Shown: positions 1 to 12,330, counted from the stretch's first letter. The stretch is 64,000 bases of DNA from Mesostigma viride (GCA_009746045.1 RPFO01000050.1:455349-519348), one strand, 5' to 3'. Numbers and translations: made by a program. The notes: a model not told the origin generated them from the letters alone.

Positions 1-742
1 CCTCAAGGCCAGTATGAACTAGCGAAATTGAAACCATTGAGACCAACGCTGGCCATACCCAGGCCGAGCAGTGGTCGTAACGGAATTCTTGAATTCGTGC
101 GGATCCGACCTCGGTATGCCCACCATGGGCGGGGCGAGCGGAAAGGTGTCCTTGAGCCTCGCACGCTACGCAATGTGTGCCTGGCCCCTTCCCTTTTCCA
201 TCACGAAAAGGACGGTCCTGCACGCACAAGCGCAGCAAGGCCTCCGAATCTCCACCTAAGCAGCCGGGCAGACCGCGCTCCTAACGTCTCATTCTCAGTT
301 GTATCCAGTGAACTGAGGCCACAGGCATGGCATGGATCTGTCCGTACTGATTTACCTTGTCTTGCCCGAGCCTTTGCCCTGTACCTATTATACCACTTGT
401 CTTGCCCGAGCCTTTGCCACACCGCGCGCAACGACGCACCATGAGCACGTTGGACGCCTTCTTGCGAATGGTCTTGCGAATGGGCGGGAAGCTTTGGCGC
501 GGTTTTGCTGGCTGTGCGAAATGCGTTTTCAGCAGGCAGCACTGAGTAAGAATCACGTGGAGCCGCAGCAGTGATTATTCAGCAGCCCCGTGCAACCACG
601 ATTTCCGGTTGGGAGGGGATAGTATACAAAGTTTGTTACCAACGTAGATTGGAAAGCGAAACGACTCATTAAAACCGAAATTTTCCAAATTTCCCCTCTA
701 TTTTAACAGGATTCCAGAGACTGTTTCTTCGTGGTTGACACC
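1..742. other. 5' flank of the MCMBP gene
   Basis: No coding sequence is supported here. A 23-bp direct repeat occurs at 356-378 and 396-418, 40 bp apart. The stretch presumably holds the promoter and 5' UTR of the gene that begins at 743; I see no clear TATA box or other named element. Confidence 0.5.
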
Positions 743-3700
743 ATGGTAGGCCAGATGATAGACTGCGTGACCCGGCCTCTGGAGGCCATCGACTACCTTT
801 TCCAGCGTGTAACAGACGGCAATGCCTCGGGACCATTCTCCAGCGAAGAGCAGGTTAAGGCAACTGATGACGCTGTGCGAACGTTCTTCGAGCGGCACCT
901 GAATGACGAGGGCGCTCTGACGCGTGTAAGTTCGCTGCGGCGTGGTCCTTCCGACCGTGAAACTGAAACAATGTGCTTATGTTCGGACGTTTTTTCCCCG
1001 TAGTGCTATTGCAAGAAGATAACTGACCCCTTTCGGTCCTCCCCTTTGAATCTCTGTGCACGTGCGCAGATCCCCGAACTCAACGCTGTCAGCATCGACC
1101 GCATACCCGCGAACACCCTCGTGCGCTTTCGAGGAATGGTACGTTGATGCGCGCACGTGACCGCAGCTTTCACTTGTCTGAAGTCCCCCGGGAGGAACGT
1201 ATATTTACAACAGTGATAGAATGGTCTGCATCCATTCCCAAATCCCCAACAGCTCGGGCCCCGAGCTTCCTGCCTGGCTGGCATTGTAGCGTCAGTCATA
1301 TCCCGAGCTTCCGAGCTTCTGAGCTTATGAGCTCTCCCCCCCCCATCCTATGAGAGTCGTGCGGTCCTATGTGTTGTACAAGTTGTCTTCCTTTGATGTT
1401 GGTGTTGCAAGTGGTAAAAAGTGTAATAGCTTGCCATTTGGAACGCATGCTGGTCCTGGCGACTCACTGTGGACATGCCCTAAAAGCTTGCAGGTTGGAA
1501 TCAATCAAACACCGTGGTCATACCTTATTATCCTGGCGACTGGCTGTAGGTGGCCCGTATGAGTGCGCTTTGTAAATCTATCGATCAGACGCAGCATGCC
1601 CACCCGGGCAGTAAGTCCAGCACATGTTCCGCCCGGAGCAGCCTGGCCTTATGGTCTTGACTTACGGTCCTATTGGCCAAGTACGGTTACCTGGCCCTAT
1701 GACGGCGTTTTGGATGTAGTAGGAGCAGGTCCAGGACATGCGCAACCCTGAGGACCCTGCCCCTATGCTCACGCATGATGGTGTACAGTCATCCCCGCGT
1801 TAAGTTACGATCGCCGCCAAAATCTCGGGGTTGTAACTTAAACACGGGGACGTGACTTAACGCGGGGGCGTAACCTTAGCGGTGGAAGTAGGCTAGCAGC
1901 CCAACCCCAACTCCTCTGACAGACTTCTATACGGCAATGGACAGCCCTTGTCAAGCCCGATCCAGCTGCAGCATCGAAGTCGCCGAAAGTCCATTTTCCG
2001 GCCAGATATTTTGCGAAAGTTTGGTGAGGTATACGCTGCCAAAATCTGGGCGTCGTGACTTAACGCCCGGCAGTAACCTTAAGAATCGTAACTTAACGCG
2101 GGGATGACTGTACTTGAATATATCATCTGTTACTTGAATATCAGGTCCAGGACATGTTCAACCCCGAGTACTACGCGGCGGCATACCAGGACCCCGCGAC
2201 CGGCACCTGGCGCTGCACCATGTACCGCGACGCGCTGGCACAGCCCATCCCGCCCTCCGCCAAGACAGAGATTCGGGAGAGGCGGCCGCTCTACTGCGTG
2301 CCGGTGGGTGGTGTTATGGTATCACAGCAATTTATTCATATTAATTCAACCCCCTGTGCTCAAAGGTTGAAATATTTTACTGTGTGCCGGTGGGTGGGGT
2401 TGTACTATCACACCGCCTATCAAGTCATCACACTTACAACATGTGCATCCAAAGGTTGAAATATTCTACTGCGTGCCGGTGGGGTTGGTGAAGATATCAC
2501 AAAAGTTTCAATGACAATCCGTAAGCGTGCGAAGGACGGGGAAGTGACTGGGGTTGGAAACTCCCGCTCACTTGCTGGTGGGCGAAACTTTCGTGAACCT
2601 TGAGCTGTTTGCTTGCGAGCAGGTGCTTGATGGCTGACGACTGGGATACTTTCCCGGTTCAGAATTGGTGCCTAGTTATATACTAATAAATAATCATCAT
2701 GGTGAGCATTTTTCCGCATTCTTTTGCTGAGTGCATGGATTAGTAGAGCAGATGGTAGTGGCTTTGAGTGATTTCTTAGATATGGCAATGGCTTGTGGCA
2801 TGCCACCAGAGTACGGCACGTTCGCCTGTCGTGTCCATCTGCTTGCCCTCGATTCCTTTTCTGAAGTGCCTTCCCGCAACCTCAACTGCCTTACCTCAAC
2901 CTCCATTGCTTTACCTCAAAGTGCCTTACCTTGAAGGCGTGACCATCTGTGTGTTTAACTTGTGCAACTTTTTCCTAATCCAACCCCCTTGTGTGCGTGT
3001 GCGTGTGCGTGTGCGTGTGCGTGTGCGTGTGCGTGTGCGTGTGCGTGTGCGTGCGCGTGCGCGTGCGCGTGGGCGTGGGCGTGTGCGTGTGCGTGTGCGT
3101 GTGCGTGTGCGTGTGCGTGTGCGTGTGCGTGTGCGTGTGCGTGTGCGTGTGCGTGTGCGTGTGCGTGTGCGTGTGCGTGTGCGTGTGCGTGTGCGTGTGC
3201 GTGTGCGTGTGCGTGTGCGTGTGCGTGTGCGTGTGCGTGTGCGTGTGCGTGTGCGTGTGCGTGTGCGTGTGCGTGTGCGTGTGCGTGTGCGTGTGCGTGT
3301 GCGTGTGCGTGTGTGCACGCTTCCTCGTGCGCCCAGATCCCAGGCGAGAGCGACTGGTCCGTTGAGGCCGCACGCAGCGCCGCGGGAAACTGTTCGCTGG
3401 CAACCGGGACGACCACTGCAGGCGCCGCGGCCAATAGGGAGAAGCGGCGGCGTGAGGATGGCGCATTGGCCGACGATGATGTGGTGCGGTGATTGGCACT
3501 GGATGGTTGCTGGAACACATTTTCTTTTTTCCTGTGAAAATGAATGGCCCTGACCTCGTCCTAGCCTCTCCTTGAAACGTGCAAACGTGACGAGAAAACC
3601 CGCATTATTGGATTGTTTAACAGCACCTGGCAAACATGGATCGACGTCGCCCTTGTCTGCTCCTTTCCCATTGCCTCGTCTTGTGGATTCGTGGTCCCAT

Positions 3701-6700
3701 ACTCCTCCTGCCTCCCGTGTATGCATGCACAAAGTGCATGCCCTACTCAGTCCGTCAGGTAGGCGCTAGTGTCGCTGAATTGCAAGGGCTTGTGCTGTCG
3801 GTTCACACTTCCTTTTGCTCGATTCTGCGTTTGATTGGGTGCAGATGGCGGAAGCTAATGATGCCTGCTGTCACGAAGCGGACCACTGCCATGAGGGAGG
3901 GCCGGGCGAGGACTGCTCAGGGAGCAAGAGAGGGGTGAGCGTCCAAATGGCAGTTTGATCTGGGTCTGACAAGCTTTTCTACCGCGATACCAGGGTATCC
4001 GGATGATGATATCAATATCAGTATCTCAGTAAGTGAAAGATGATATCAATATCAGTATCTCAGTAAGTGAAAGATGATATCAATATCAGTATCTCAGTAA
4101 GTGAAAGATGATGTCAATATCAGTATCTCAGTAAGTGAAATTGATGTCAATATCAGTATCTCAGTAAGTGAAAGATGATGTCAATATCAGTATCTCAGTA
4201 AGTGAAAGATGATATCAATATCAGTATCTCAGTAAGTGAAAGATGATGTTAATACCAGCATGCGACGGAGCTTCATTGTCAGATCCTGGTGAGAGGGCCA
4301 GAAATGCTGCGAGTTCTAGCTGATGACAATAGCATTCCGGTCTCGAGCTTTCCCTTTTCTGTTTGTACCCTTGTGTAACGCTGCTGTTGTTCTTGGCTGC
4401 CTGCCAGATCTTCAAAATAAACTCGACTTTATAACCTCTTCTATCGGATCCGTCTGCCTGACCAGGTGACGCAGTCAAGGTGACGCGGGATACCCATCTA
4501 ACGCAGTCTATGTGCTCATTAGTTTATTGATCGGATCCGTCTGCCTGGCTGCCGTCTCTTATATATGGCCCCCCCTTGTATATGCGCACTCATTCCTAGT
4601 ATCGGCCTGTCCCATGCTGCCATCTGTCACGTGTCTGGCATTCACGCTGCAGAGGGGAGCCACGGGTGATCAAGGGCAGGCAGACAGACGGCTGCCTGCC
4701 TGGGACAAGAACCTGCCACTCCCTGGAGATGCCCGGACACCCTGCCTGGTGAAGGTAGGGTGGATTTGGTGCTGCATGCTGCAGTATAACTCGCCTTGTG
4801 GCATAATGGATAGTATTACATAGTAATGGATAGTATAGCATATAGGCTGACTGTAGGCGAGGAACGCATCACCAACGTGATCTGTCACGGGAAGATTTTC
4901 CTTTGTAGTGTGCATATTTTCAGTGTTTATGGAGCAAGTCCGTGCAGGTGGCTTGCACGTGTGCATGACATGACGCCATTAGTATTAGGAGCCGGGTTAC
5001 CAGAAGTAAAAACAACGTTACCACGCTGTTAGGGAAGGCAAGAAACGGGTTGCCCAACTGGATGTCCTATGTGCGGCAGCGTGTTACCCTTACCTGTGTT
5101 AGCTTGTGGCCGCTTGTCAGTAATGTGGAGTAGTAGATTACACCATGTCAGGCTGCTCTCCATTCCAGGTAGCATTTGGCAAGAATCAGCAGATTCAGTT
5201 TATTCTTCTCTGCATGCCCTACCTATGCGGCCCCGTAGCATCGCCACATACCTAAGGATACCGCATCATGCCCCTCGCCTCCCCATCACAGCTATACGAC
5301 GAAGGCAAGGGGGGTGACCTCAAGCTCAACGAGATCGCGGACTTCATTGGCGTGCTCACGTTTGACCCCGTGCTGTCCAGCCACGGGGCCGCGGGGGGCG
5401 AGCTGCCAGGGCTGCAAGGATACGACAGCATGGAGGAGGCGCAGGCGCACGATCCGCCCGCGAGCCTGGTAAATGGGGGATTCGCATGGTGTATACAAGT
5501 ATTACCTTGCTTGATACCGGTTACCTTGCTTACGACGTGTTTCTTCCTCATCATATCCAGGAGTGCAATCCTGGAACTTCTTTTTTTTTTGGTTTATCAG
5601 CTTTTGGGAAAGCGTCCCTTCCATGCTCAATATTTAAGTGAGAGCAACGCCTCCTCCGCGCTGCAATGTGTCACGATGTTACGTGGAAAATTGCATGGAA
5701 AACTCCGAAGAAAGGAGCATGAAAAGGAGCGAGAAATGAAGGTGCAAGAAAAAAGGAGCGGCAGACATGCACCTGGAGAGAAGGAAAGAACAGAGCCTTG
5801 CAGGGACAGGCCTTGCAATCCTTTGCACAGAACACTAGGGTACTTGCAACTTGAGTCCCCGGGCGTAGGTGCCAAGGGCATTTGGGCACATGTCCTGTGA
5901 GTGTGCAGTTGATCTGGGAGCTCTCAATCAGTGCACAAGCTCTGATTGAGCAAGTGCTTCTGTCGACATGCACCCAAAAGACTGCAACGGGCGATGCAAT
6001 TTGTCTTACTTCGTGCTTCCTTGGCTTGGGGCCATCGGCCACAGACATTGCCCCTAGATAAGGTTGATTTGTTTCATGGGCAGCTGGATGGGCCCCTGGT
6101 GCGGATGAAGGTTAATTATAGCATCCCAATCCTATCTGGGCTTTCTTGAAGATTATGTACTTGTCCTCGCCGTTTCATTCAATCGCTGTTTCATCTTCAT
6201 TTTGAAAGGACCCTTGAATTCATTGCTCATCTGTTGCTCCAGTGCTCTATTAACAACAAGTCTTATCATGGTATATTTCCGTGCGCAGCTCCCCTGTGGC
6301 CTGCTACACCTACTCCGCTGATAATCAAAACCCACCTGTTGACGCATGGTGCCACCTTTGCGCTCTCGGATATTTCCCCCCTCTCTGTTGACACCTGGCA
6401 CCTCCGCTGACACACGATGCCAACTTGATCTGTTGACACGTGTTGCGTCTATCGCTGACACCTGGCGCCAGCTCCCCCGGCTCCAGTGCATCCTCGTGCG
6501 CAAACTTTCGGTGACAAACGTGCCATCCGCACCGCTCGCCATCCCTACTGCGGAACAGGTACGTTATTTATAGTAGTAGTGGGCCACGTCTAGCCCAGCA
6601 CCACTTCTACCGGTCTACTGAGACAGGCTATTTAGGGGGTGTTCACTGTTGTGTATTCGCCACAACGTTTGCCATTCCTGTTGAGAAGTAATATCTGTTT

Positions 6701-9700
6701 TTCCCTATTGCCCTGGTTGCTTCGACTGGCCTTCTACAACCCGGACATTTTTTTTTTCCCGTAATGAAGCGGTCTGTTTGAACTGTTTCCATCTCTTGTT
6801 TCTATATCTTGTTTCCATCTTTATTTTCCATCCCTGTGTATTGTTAAAATCTCTCTCTTGGCTGCCAAAGGGTTTGCTCAGCTTCTTACCGTAACCTTGC
6901 ACAACCATCGCCCATCATTCGTGCCCGTGCCCGTGCCCACGCCCACGCCCCTGCATGCTTGCTCTATTCTTGACCCCACCCCCCTCTGCTCTGGCCATTG
7001 TCTGCCTGCTCGTGCTCTCTTGCCCCTGCCCACAATCGCTTGCTCAATCGCCCCTGCCCAGGCATCCGCCCTGCGCAGCCAAGTGCTGGCATTCCTCACC
7101 GCGGTCTGTGGCGGCGACCAGCTGGCAGCCGAATATTTGCTGCTGGTGCTGGTGTCAAGGGTGAGGCCATGCGCTGTGATGTGGATGCTTGCTGCTGGCG
7201 CTACCGTCGAGGGTGATGGCCACAACTGCGCCTGTGTCTCAGCCAAACAAGTTCCGCTTAGTTTGTTCTAAGACATATCAGTATGAGTCTGGATGAATTC
7301 AGGTCTGGATAAATTAAGGTCTGGATGAAGTCAGGTTACGACTACGTCAGTAAGGTCATCCACGTAACGTTTTACCGCAGCGCAAACCCGCATGCGCGTG
7401 CGCGCTGCCACTATCATGCGCATACTGCCAACCATGTATGTGTCCAACCATACTCCCACATGCTGCCTACTATCGTACGCACTGCTAAGATCATGTGGAC
7501 ATGATAGTGGCCATGATAGTGGACACGATGGGCACTACTGTGCACATGATGAGCACTACTGTGCACATGATAGTGGGCATGATAGGGGACATGATAGTGG
7601 ACACGATGGGCACTACTGTGCACATGATGGGCACTGTTGTGCGCATGATGGGCACTACTGTGCACATGATAGTGGACATGATAGGGGACATGATAGTGGA
7701 CATGATGGGCAATATTGCGCACATGATGGGCAGTATTATTTGCATGCTACTATCTATGACCTTCGTCCAATCTGTATGGCGGCTTATTAAATTACTGGTA
7801 CCAAATCTACCTACACATCGTACGATTGCTGCCTTCAACATCACCCCACGCGCTCGCGCAGGTGTACGGGCGCGCCGACCCGATCCCCCTTGGCAGCCTG
7901 CCCCTCAACCTCGTCCTCAAGCCAGAGCGCCTGGGTCCCTGCTCCCCCTCCGACATGGCGCGCCGCATCGAGACGGCCGTGGCCGCGCTGCGCCCGCTGA
8001 CCGCGCGCTTGCCGCTGTCCCTCGGCACGTTGAACGCGGCACCACTGTGCCCGTACAAGGACTACACCTCCGACAGGTACGGCTGGCTGGTCTGTTGGGT
8101 GCTAGGTTCTGGGTGCTGGCCTATGGGGAAGGTCCTTGGCATGAGGCGTCTGCCTGTAGAAGGTATGCACGACATCTTTCACTGGTGCGCTAGCGGATCT
8201 TTTGGGTGCTAGCATGCCGCTGACAGGTGTGCTTGGTTTGGACGCGAGATGACCTGGAAAAGCTCAGCATGGTGCCACCTGCTCGTTGGACTACACCTCT
8301 TCCAGGCGCTTTGGTTCTGGGTGTGCTTTACGCTCTAGTTTTGTTTCAAGGTGATTGCGTGGATCCACCCAACGATATACTGTAGGGTTGCATGCACCGT
8401 ATTCTGGCTGGTAGTTGTTGGTGACGGGCTTTTGCTAGCATGTTACTAATCACCACATCGTGACCTGGGATTACGGCACTTGCCACTGCGGTCTGGTCAA
8501 GATGCAAGACCTGATGTCCGTAACGTTTCGATATCTCAAGGAGACAACCAGCGCAGGCCAGAAATCGGGAGAATCCGGACCATGGTAGCTCGAGCCTGCC
8601 GTTATCTTGTCCGCGTGTTCGAGTCGTCCAGGATGATGAAGATGAATGGTGATGGAAATGTGTAGCCTTGTGCATTGAAATTATGGCTGGCTTACGTGTG
8701 GAGCGACTAGATGACCTAGACGGTGGGGTTTCGATATCTCTTTGCTCTCTCACCTGCCTCATACGTGTACCCGGATTGCCGTTGAATTCAACCTACCATG
8801 TCTTTGAATGAATACTTCATTCACGACTGCCCTGTGCCTATCTGTGGATACTACACGCACACTGGTGCCGGTATGACCCCAGGCTGGTGGCGCGCCCCCT
8901 CCAGCTGGCGGACGGCACACTCCTGTGTGTTGACGAGATCGCGATGAGCGCGGGCAAGCTCGAGCCGACAGGAGTCAGCAACCTGCAGATGCTCAAGGAG
9001 CTCGTCACGGGGCAGAAGGTGGGCGGCGCTTGCTGACAGATTGCTTTTGCTTTTCGCTGGCAAGGTCTCGTGTGGGCCTGCGGATGGTCTAGTGTGTGTA
9101 TCATGCTTGTTTTAGCCAGCACAATAAACAGTAGGAACTACTAGCAGTGTCCATTGCAAAAGGCCGTGAATGTCTGGGTGGTGCCAGGGAGGGATCTTCA
9201 CCTTAACATCGGCAAGTCCATCTGCCTCAAGCCCTGGCCCCAATTTTTCTATGGCTACTGAGTGTTATGACACCATCTTCTGACATCATGCTTCTTGTTG
9301 CCAGGTTGAGTATTCCTGCCATTCCTACAAGAGTGATGTGGCCGGCACATCACCTGTCTCGCTCTACTGGCCTTAACCTAAACCCGATGCCTCTTGATTC
9401 CAGCTCCAATTCCAGTTTGATTCCAGTTTTACTAGACGACATGCGCGGCCACCTCTTGTCTGCCTATACTGATGCATTCCCTGAACCCTGACCCCTCCTG
9501 GCTCTTTATTTGCGGCTCGAATAAGACTTCCAGCCATAATATATATTAAAAATTAAATTAAATTATAATAACATGCCTCCGTTGGGAGATCATGTAGCAC
9601 ATATTCCTTGATGGGTGGTGGAGTGGAGAGAGCCGCGTAATCGGACTATCCTAACGCTAATCTATCTAGTCTAGAAAAATCCTAACTACCCTACTCATCA

Positions 9701-12165
9701 AAACGCCTCCTCCTCTTGCATGGGGTGAGGTGGCTTAATTGCCCACATGAGGGTCGGGCGTGTGAGCCTTGACAATCTTCTGCCACCGCGTCTTGTTCTG
9801 CATGGCAGTCCATGCAAAGAAGGGAGAGAGAGTGGATGCGGTATTCAAACTGGGCTGGGACCAGTAGGTCATCCAGCAACATCTGGACGTAGTTCGTGAC
9901 ATGTTTCGCTACCCTTTTGGGAATGCCCTTGCTTGGGGCCAGGACAGGTTAGAATGTGCCGCCCTGGCTGGCCAAGCCGCTGGGGGCCTGCCAGACCAAG
10001 TGCGGTGTCGACCTGGCTGGTGCGAGCAAGGTGTCCTACAAATGCTATCCTACGTTGTCTAGTCTCGTCCGAAATACGAGGCATATTTATATATATTCTT
10101 TTGTATGTTACTTGAACCCTTAACCCCATGCTGTCAATCGTCACCTCGACTCTGATTTGCAGTTGTACAACGCAACACACCCTGGCGACTTCTCTGTCTC
10201 CGTTTGCTACATCTCACCAGTCATCTTGTGCCCGATGTCTCCAGCTGGAGTACAACTTCCAGTCCTACAAAGTGACATTTTTGTTTCATATACTTGTTTT
10301 ACCTCTCACACACATACACACAAATGTGCGCGCCTCATGCTCGACACACAGCTCGAGTACGACTTCCAGTTCTACAAGATGCCTCTCTCCGTCGACATCC
10401 CCACCCTCATCTTCTCCGAGGGTCGCTCGCTGCTGCAGCTGGACGTGCAGCTGCCAGTAGAAGCTGCCGCCATCTCACCAACAACCACAACCATGTCTAC
10501 GACATCACCAGCAACGACAGTGGGGGAGGGTGGGATGGCGCAAATGGCAGCCATGAGCGTGGACGCACTGCTGGCGTCGGCAGGCGACGGCGCACTGGAC
10601 AGCTGGCGCACGTACCTGGCGGCAGTGCGGGAGCTGGAGTACTCGATCAGTGAGCCCATGACCAAGGTGGGCGGGAGAAGAAAGCAATGTCGCAAGTATT
10701 AAAATGATTATTAGTATCAATTGGTTCTGTTGGGTGTTTTGTCTTGCATATGCAATGTGGTGGACCTGATCCACATGCAAAGGACCAAGGTGGGCGGGGA
10801 GAAGGCTAATGTTTTCGTTTTGTATGGACTAACTTGGGCCTTGGATATGTATGTTGAGGACGGTGTTAATAAGAGGCTACTATTAGCGGCGTATTCTTCC
10901 CTCATCCCTGTCCTCCGTTCCCCCCCCCACCACTTGGGTGTATTCTTCCCTGTCCTCCCCTCCCCTCCCCCCCCCGACTTGGGTGTTTTTTTCCCTTTCT
11001 TCCCTCCCCTCCCATCCTCCCCCCCTAAACTTCCCTTTTCCCCCACCCAAGCACCAGCACATGCTTGGTTGCTAGCTGCATATCCTGTAAACCGTGGAGT
11101 TGCTTCTAGGTGTGTCGTCTGCGCATGAGTTACCTTAATCCTAAATGGTGTCCACATTGATATTTATATGTCTTTAACATGCTCCAAGTTCTTTGGTTCC
11201 CTCTCATCATTCCCTCCTATTTGTCCCTCATATCCTTTCATAACGAATATCATCCCCTCACACCTATCGCGCTCCCTCCCACTGCTGCGGTCGGCAGGAG
11301 CTAGAGCAGCAGCTGGTGGACGCGCGCCAGATGGACCGCAAGGTTGGCCCCGACGAGTTCCACAGGTGCGCTGACGTCTGACACCAAATATAGCCCGCTT
11401 CTACATTTACTAATTATGTGATCATCCCAATCGTGCGACTCCCTCATGCTGCCATTCCCCACAAATCGGTTCCTCAACGTTGCTGCAAACGGCTGAATTT
11501 TCATGGCGATTCGAGTTTGGGTGCTGACATATGCTCTAATTTCAGTATTTGAGCCAGATCATCAACCAAATAGCCACCAGCAATGTCGTGCTGGGGGCCA
11601 GGTTGTAGGCCAGAACGCCCAGCCCCGGACGTGTGATCGTGGCAAGGCTACGGATTTGTTAGTAGTAGTAGGCCTGCAACAGGCTGACAGTATTTCCGCA
11701 GGTTGGCGGATTATATTAGTGTGCATACTTCAAGCAGGTATAAAACTTGGTATAATGGCCATTCCCCTAGTTAAAACTTATACGTTGGGATCCCGGGTCA
11801 TAAATGCACGCACGTGGACTGCTTCCCCCACTCATCCTGGGATTAGTCGATTGTATCATGTGACTGCTGCTTGTGAGTCACAATAAATGGACCCTCCACC
11901 TATATAAGCACCTGAACACGTCCATCTACATTCCAGGGAAGTATATGCTTTGCTTTGCATGATCTCACTAGTCACACACACGCTGCAGTTTAGATTTGTA
12001 TCAGTGATCCCGCTACGTCAGCATTGCCTCTTCTCCGTGTGCAGGTGGCTAATCATGGCTCGCCTCACGTCACTGGCGTTTGGGGAGACGTCCCTTCGGA
12101 AGGAGATCTGGGACCACGCGAAGCATTTGGAAGTCGCACGGGCCGCTCGGTTGGGCGCCTGCTAA
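743..12165 (+). CDS. MCMBP: MCM-binding protein (MCMBP / ETG1), 14 exons, complete
   Basis: Nuclear protein that binds MCM2-7 and, from work in plants and animals, helps unload or remodel the helicase late in S phase and supports sister-chromatid cohesion. Exons: 743-925, 1070-1138, 2145-2303, 3337-3483, 3845-3934, 4653-4754, 5292-5468, 6472-6558, 7062-7160, 7862-8076, 8883-9018, 10352-10666, 11298-11365, 12045-12165. They sum to 1968 nt, about 655 aa, close to the roughly 640 aa of the human protein. Family landmarks in order: N-terminal CVTRPLEAI; NTLVRFRGMVQDMFNPEYY across exons 2-3; RPLYCVPIPGESDW across exons 3-4; LPLPGDARTPCLVK then LKLNEIADFIGVLTFDP; GGDQLAAEYLLL; YGRADPIPLGSLPLNL; ADGTLLCVDE with TGVSNLQMLKELV; LEYDFQFYKMPLS with FSEGRSLLQLD; and a C-terminal HRWLIMARLTSLAFGETSL. 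The start is the first ATG before the conserved N-terminus. Exons 4 and 5 (3337-3934) are the least conserved, so their donor choices are least certain. Introns carry the satellites and transposons listed separately. Confidence 0.92.
1783..2113. mobile_element. Tc1/mariner-like MITE in MCMBP intron 2
   Basis: A perfect 29-bp terminal inverted repeat spans 1783-1811 and 2085-2113. Its core after the flanking TA is CAGTCATCCCCGCG, and TA sits on both outer sides, as expected for a TA target-site duplication. Subterminal copies of a related 'taacttaacgcggg' motif occur inside both ends. The 331-bp unit has no coding capacity, so it is a non-autonomous element. Its right end is 31 bp from the exon 3 acceptor. 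Confidence 0.8.
2287..2505 (+). repeat. Tandem copies of exon 3 end plus donor (MCMBP)
   Basis: The exon 3 terminus 'tactgcgtgccg' with its donor 'gtgggtgg' ends at 2303. Close copies recur near 2379 and 2469 with a period of about 87 bp, each followed by an 'atcaca' tract. Only the first copy is in frame with the conserved protein. Confidence 0.75.
2991..3315 (+). repeat. (TGTGCG)n hexanucleotide microsatellite
   Basis: About 325 bp of nearly uninterrupted GTGTGC repeats, with a short GCGTGC/GGGCGT variant patch near 3050-3080. It lies in MCMBP intron 3, just before exon 4. All six frames stay open (Val-Arg, Cys-Val, Ala-His and similar), so the long ORFs across it are artefacts. Strict purine-pyrimidine alternation makes it a Z-DNA candidate. 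Confidence 0.95.
4005..4248 (+). repeat. 34-bp minisatellite with an internal GTAAGT
   Basis: About seven tandem copies of a 34-bp unit in MCMBP intron 5, ending 'ctcagtaagtgaaa'. One copy near 4141 carries a small deletion. Each unit contains GTAAGT, the strongest 5' splice-site hexamer, preceded by CTCA. Confidence 0.9.
6340..6471 (+). repeat. Degenerate repeats leading into the exon 8 acceptor
   Basis: The end of MCMBP intron 7 holds several variants of 'tgacacctggcgcca' (for example near 6340, 6383, 6403, 6430 and 6455). The last one supplies the AG acceptor used at 6471. This is a 3' splice-site counterpart of the donor duplications. Confidence 0.5.
7497..7735 (+). repeat. Tandem repeat of 'gatagtggacatgatgggca' type
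   Basis: Imperfect repeats built from 'gatagtggacatgat' and 'gggcactactgtgcacatgat' fill about 240 bp of MCMBP intron 9. Open frames here (Met-Ile-Val and His-Asp repeats) follow from the periodicity and are not genes. Confidence 0.85.
8538..8727 (-). mobile_element. SINE/LINE-tail insertion, 13-bp target duplication
   Basis: A 190-bp insertion in MCMBP intron 10, flanked by an exact 13-bp direct repeat at 8525-8537 and 8728-8740 (gtttcgatatctc). On the minus strand it ends with GGCCTGCGCTGGTTGTCTCC followed by TTG. The same tail occurs at 12331, 13323, 23091 and 50001. Copies share this end and differ at the other, as expected for 5'-truncated retroposons. Confidence 0.75.
9550..10115 (-). 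pseudogene. Decayed non-LTR retrotransposon 3' fragment
   Basis: The minus strand encodes, in broken frames, the C-terminal part of a LINE polyprotein: MPRISDETRQRRIAFVGHLA, then a GLAGPQRLGQPGRH segment, then a LLDDLLVPAQFEYRIHSLS segment. The better copy at 48893-49586 (+) matches it throughout. The 3' end (low coordinates) has the family tail, a stem-loop 'cctccgttgggag' and an AAATTAAATTAAATT microsatellite. It sits in MCMBP intron 11 and cannot be functional. Confidence 0.75.
10241..10275 (+). repeat. Duplicate of exon 12 start with its acceptor (MCMBP)
   Basis: The string 'cagctggagtacaacttcca' upstream closely copies the true exon 12 start at 10352, which encodes LEYDFQFYK. It includes a usable AG acceptor. 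The downstream copy fits the conserved protein better. Confidence 0.7.
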
Positions 12166-12260
12166 GGACCCGTGAATCTCAATAAGGCAGCCAGCGCAGG
12201 TCCGAATGAGTTGCTGCTGGCCACTTTGATGATGACGTCCATCGAGTGTGCTGGTACACC

Positions 12261-12265
12261 TGTAA
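12261..12265 (+). promoter_or_regulatory. Candidate polyadenylation signal TGTAA
   Basis: TGTAA, the usual green-algal polyadenylation signal, lies about 96 nt after the MCMBP stop codon. The motif is short, so the call rests on position and on the assumption of a chlorophyte. Confidence 0.35.
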
Positions 12266-12330
12266 ATTAATTTATTTTTATCGAGTGTGCTGGATGCTGA
12301 ATGTGGCTGCCTGGGATGTCTTCATAAAGA

